Assembly: GCF_001936475.1 (NCBI RefSeq)
Contig: NZ_MSPQ01000012.1
Coordinates: 62,001 to 126,000, forward strand
Direction: 5' to 3'
DNA: 64,000 bases
Origin: Algoriphagus marinus
GTDB lineage: Bacteria > Bacteroidota > Bacteroidia > Cytophagales > Cyclobacteriaceae
Position numbers and translations under genes: made by a program. The notes beneath the pieces are model-generated. The model was not told the origin of the DNA and made no database searches. It was given only the letters and a program-made list of their open reading frames with translations. Shown here one piece after another: positions 61,422-64,000 of the stretch. Within the stretch, counting starts at the first letter, position 1; each line of letters opens with the position of its first letter.

Positions 61422-63791
61422 ATGGATAATTTGGTGATTTCATTTGGAAAAATCGGAATAGAGGATGTCCCAAAAGTTGGCGGAAAGAATGCCTCTTTGG
61501 GAGAAATGTATCAAAAACTAACTCCCTTGGGTATTCGGATCCCCAATGGATTTGCAGTTACCTCAACGGGTTTTAGGCTATTTATTGAAGAAAACAATCT
61601 TAAGCAAGCGATCCAAGATCAATTAGCAAAGCTGGAACTCAAGACTTTTTCGAATCTTCGGGAAGTATCGGATGGAATTAAATCTCTTATTCTTAAAGGA
61701 GAAATCCCGGAAAAACTGACCAAGGAAATCATTCAATCCTATAATTCTCTGGGTGGAGCAAATCGTCCGGATCCTGATGTGGCAGTAAGAAGCAGCGCAA
61801 CTGCAGAAGACCTTCCCGGGGCGAGTTTTGCTGGATTACATGAGTCATTTTTAAATATTAATGGCGAAAAAGCTTTGTTAAAAGCTGTTCGTTCTTGTTT
61901 TGCCTCCATGTACAATGGTAGGGCGATAAAGTACCGCCATGATAAAGGATTTGACAAACATGAAATAGCTCTTTCTGTAGGGGTGCAGCTAATGGTAAGG
62001 GCAGACAAAGCAAGCAGCGGGGTGTGTTTTTCCATCGATCCTGAATCCGGTTTTACTAATTCCGTGCTGGTAACAGGTTGCTGGGGGCTTGGAGAGAATA
62101 TTGTTCAGGGAGCAGTTATACCGGATGAGTATTTGGTGTTTAAGCCAAGTCTTGAAAAAGGGAAAAAAGCGGTTATTTCTAAAAAGGCAGGATCGAAGAC
62201 GAAAACAATGGTGTATTCGGATTCCGGTGGTGTGGTCAATTTGGATACTCCTCTAGACAAACAAAGAGCGCTCACGCTAAGCGATAATGAAGTGGAAACT
62301 TTGGGGAAATGGTCTGTTGAAATTGAGAAGCATTACAAACTTCCCATGGACATCGAATGGGCAAAGGATGGAATTACCGAAGAACTTTTTATCGTGCAGG
62401 CCAGACCGGAAACGATACATGCGGATAAAGATCCATATCTGCTAAAAGAATTTGACTTGGTGGGAAAAGGTAAACTACTCAGTACAGGTTATGCCATCGG
62501 AGCTGGAATTACCTCCGGAAAAGTAAAAATCATTATGTCTCCCACCGAAGCTGATCTATTGGAAGAGGGGGATATCCTGGTCACAGAGGTAACTAATCCG
62601 GATTGGGATCCTGTTATGAAAAAGGCCGGAGCGATCATTACCACAAAAGGTGGCCGAACCAGTCATGCTGCTATAGTAGCTCGAGAAGTAGGAGCTTTGG
62701 CGATTGTAGGTGCAGAGGGAGCTTTGGAAACTCTCAAGAATGGAGATGTAGTTACCATTGATAATTCTTCCGGGAAAATGGGAAAAGTGTATGAAGGAAA
62801 GTTGGAATGGACCACTACCGAACATGATTTTCATGGTTTAGAACTTCCAAAGACTAAGCCCATGTTTATTCTGGCAGATCCGGATAAAGCATTTAACCTT
62901 TCTTTTTTTCCAAATCAAGGTGTAGGGTTGATGCGGATGGAGTTTGTAGTGAATAGTAGTATTCGTATTCATCCTATGGCTTTGGTGCATTTTGACCAGC
63001 TCGAGAATCAGGAGGAGAAAGCACAGATCGAAGACTTGTGCAAGGGATATTCAGAAAAGAAAGAATACTTTGTGGACAAGCTTTCTCAGGCTATTGCAAC
63101 TATATCAGCAGCTTTTTATCCTAAGGATGTGATCCTCAGAATGAGTGATTTCAAATCAAATGAATACGCCAATTTGCTGGGTGGTCATCAATTTGAAATG
63201 GATGAAGAAAATCCCATGCTGGGATTTCGAGGTGCTTCCCGCTACTACCATGAGCGCTACAAGGAAGGATTTGCCTTAGAATGCCAAGCCGTAAAAAGAG
63301 TACGTGATGACATGGGGTTGGAAAATCTAAAAATTATGATTCCTTTTTGCCGAACTCCTGAGGAGGGGAAAAAGGTAATTGAGATTCTCAAAGAGCAGGG
63401 GATTAAGCAAGGCGAAAATGGATTAGAAATCTATGTGATGGCAGAAATCCCTTCCAATGTGATTTTGGCAAAGGAATTTGCGGAGATTTTTGATGGGTTT
63501 TCCATTGGGTCCAATGATCTGACACAGCTTACGCTCGGTGTAGACCGGGATTCGGAAGTATTAAGTGAGCTTTTTGATGAGAGCAATCCGGCAGTCAAAT
63601 GGATGATTTCGGAAGTGATCCGTGCAGCAAAAGCAAATGGAAAGAAAATAGGACTGTGTGGGCAAGCGCCTAGTGATGATCCTTCCTTCGCGAAATTTCT
63701 GATAGCTCAGGGGATTGACAGTATTTCCTTTAATGCGGATGCTTTGCTTAAAGGAATTGAAAATATGATTGAAGCCGAAACCAAAAAATAA
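61422..63791 (+). CDS. ppsA: Phosphoenolpyruvate synthase
   Basis: This 789-residue protein has the full domain order: ATP-grasp pyruvate/ATP binding (VGGKNASLGEMYQKLTPLG, AVRSSATAEDLPGASFAGLH), swivelling phosphohistidine domain (GGRTSHAAIVAREV, His415) and PEP-utilising TIM barrel (GLMRMEFV, SIGSNDLTQLTLGVDRDS, catalytic Cys746 in GLCGQAPSDDP). It makes PEP from pyruvate, ATP and water for gluconeogenesis. The start ATG at 61422 is conserved with the family. An SDR gene starts 11 bp after its stop. Confidence 0.95.
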   Translation: MDNLVISFGKIGIEDVPKVGGKNASLGEMYQKLTPLGIRIPNGFAVTSTGFRLFIEENNLKQAIQDQLAKLELKTFSNLREVSDGIKSLILKGEIPEKLTKEIIQSYNSLGGANRPDPDVAVRSSATAEDLPGASFAGLHESFLNINGEKALLKAVRSCFASMYNGRAIKYRHDKGFDKHEIALSVGVQLMVRADKASSGVCFSIDPESGFTNSVLVTGCWGLGENIVQGAVIPDEYLVFKPSLEKGKKAVISKKAGSKTKTMVYSDSGGVVNLDTPLDKQRALTLSDNEVETLGKWSVEIEKHYKLPMDIEWAKDGITEELFIVQARPETIHADKDPYLLKEFDLVGKGKLLSTGYAIGAGITSGKVKIIMSPTEADLLEEGDILVTEVTNPDWDPVMKKAGAIITTKGGRTSHAAIVAREVGALAIVGAEGALETLKNGDVVTIDNSSGKMGKVYEGKLEWTTTEHDFHGLELPKTKPMFILADPDKAFNLSFFPNQGVGLMRMEFVVNSSIRIHPMALVHFDQLENQEEKAQIEDLCKGYSEKKEYFVDKLSQAIATISAAFYPKDVILRMSDFKSNEYANLLGGHQFEMDEENPMLGFRGASRYYHERYKEGFALECQAVKRVRDDMGLENLKIMIPFCRTPEEGKKVIEILKEQGIKQGENGLEIYVMAEIPSNVILAKEFAEIFDGFSIGSNDLTQLTLGVDRDSEVLSELFDESNPAVKWMISEVIRAAKANGKKIGLCGQAPSDDPSFAKFLIAQGIDSISFNADALLKGIENMIEAETKK

Positions 63792-63802
63792 ACCTCAGGA
63801 CA

Positions 63803-64000
63803 ATGAAAAAGCTGGAAAATAAAACTGCAATAGTAACGGGAGCAGCATCAGGAATGGGAAGAGCCATCGCTAGACTTTTCGCTTTAAATGGAGCAAAAGT
63901 GGTAGCAGTGGATCTCAACCCAGATGATGCCATGGGCGTGGCTGAAATGATCAGAATGGAAGGTGGACATGCTATAGGATTGAAATGTGATGTTTCCGAT
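63803..64000 (+). CDS. SDR family oxidoreductase (3' end outside window)
   Basis: The first 66 codons are in the window: KKLENKTAIVTGAASGMGRA, with the SDR cofactor motif TGAASGMG, then VAVDLNPDDAMG with the Asp that marks NAD preference, and LKCDVSD. It starts 11 bp after ppsA and is probably co-transcribed with it. The substrate cannot be told from the part seen. Confidence 0.88.
   Translation, partial: MKKLENKTAIVTGAASGMGRAIARLFALNGAKVVAVDLNPDDAMGVAEMIRMEGGHAIGLKCDVSD

Noticed and set aside
1..64000. CRISPR array, tRNA, rRNA or prophage
   Set aside because: No evenly spaced repeats, cloverleaf-like segments, rRNA words or phage structural genes were found on reading.

Overview
The window looks like chromosome of an aerobic, heterotrophic member of the Bacteroidota, most likely a Cyclobacteriaceae/Algoriphagus-type marine bacterium (inference). 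The reasons are AT-rich DNA, start regions that mostly lack a Shine-Dalgarno sequence, many lipoproteins with an (A/S)C lipobox, DUF4292 and TPR lipoprotein-type neighbours, two Cys-type sulfatases, a GH20 hexosaminidase, PVC-type cytochrome lipoproteins and an SSB ending in DLPF. No rRNA, tRNA, CRISPR array, complete insertion sequence or phage was seen.

Layout. 1-4.9 kb (minus): envelope genes (DUF4292, TPR, polysaccharide flippase) and an enoyl-CoA hydratase. 5-8 kb (plus): isocitrate dehydrogenase and a glycosyltransferase. 8-15.2 kb: a tiny lipoprotein, a VOC lipoprotein, two transporters, a small secreted protein, and an aldo/keto reductase-RidA fusion paired with an APC permease. 15.7-19.2 kb: pta-ackA acetate node. 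19.2-23.4 kb: CDF metal transporter, APC permease, SBF symporter, ssb. 23.6-26.05 kb: a cassette-like accessory island (Crp/Fnr regulator, NAD(P)-binding oxidoreductase, secreted lectin-fold protein) bounded by inverted copies of a palindrome/GTTGTGGGC motif. 26.1-30.2 kb: sulfatase, metallophosphoesterase, DEAD-box helicase. 30.5-35.1 kb: sugar-oxidation cluster (cytochrome-c/HEAT dehydrogenase lipoprotein, TIM-barrel isomerase, SDR). 35.3-44.9 kb: ParE-type toxin/antitoxin, GntP transporter, GH20, DUF808, hydrolases, thioesterase, AlkB-like protein. 45.1-52.0 kb: a seven-gene efflux operon (TetR, TolC, HlyD, two ATPases, two permeases) related to E. coli CecR-YbhGFSR but with YbhF split in two. 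52.2-58.7 kb: M81 peptidase, rhamnose/fucose mutarotase, TIM-barrel protein, Zn alcohol dehydrogenase, aldo/keto reductase and sulfatase, which together look like a non-phosphorylative pathway for a sulfated deoxysugar. 58.8-64 kb: phosphoesterase, Zn-ribbon metallopeptidase, PEP synthase and the start of an SDR.

The most unusual signal is a family of about 90-bp intergenic units, found at four places (8.4, 17.8, 51.3 and 61.1 kb), always in the same orientation relative to the following ATG and ending exactly at it. Three copies abut genes of unrelated function (a tiny lipoprotein, ackA, tolC); the fourth abuts a broken 16-codon ORF. Other points of interest are the cassette-like island, a fragment matching the 3' end of the M81 peptidase gene on the far side of the efflux operon, complementary degenerate ATP sites in the split ATPase pair, NAD-type determinants in the isocitrate dehydrogenase, and a RidA domain lacking the catalytic arginine.
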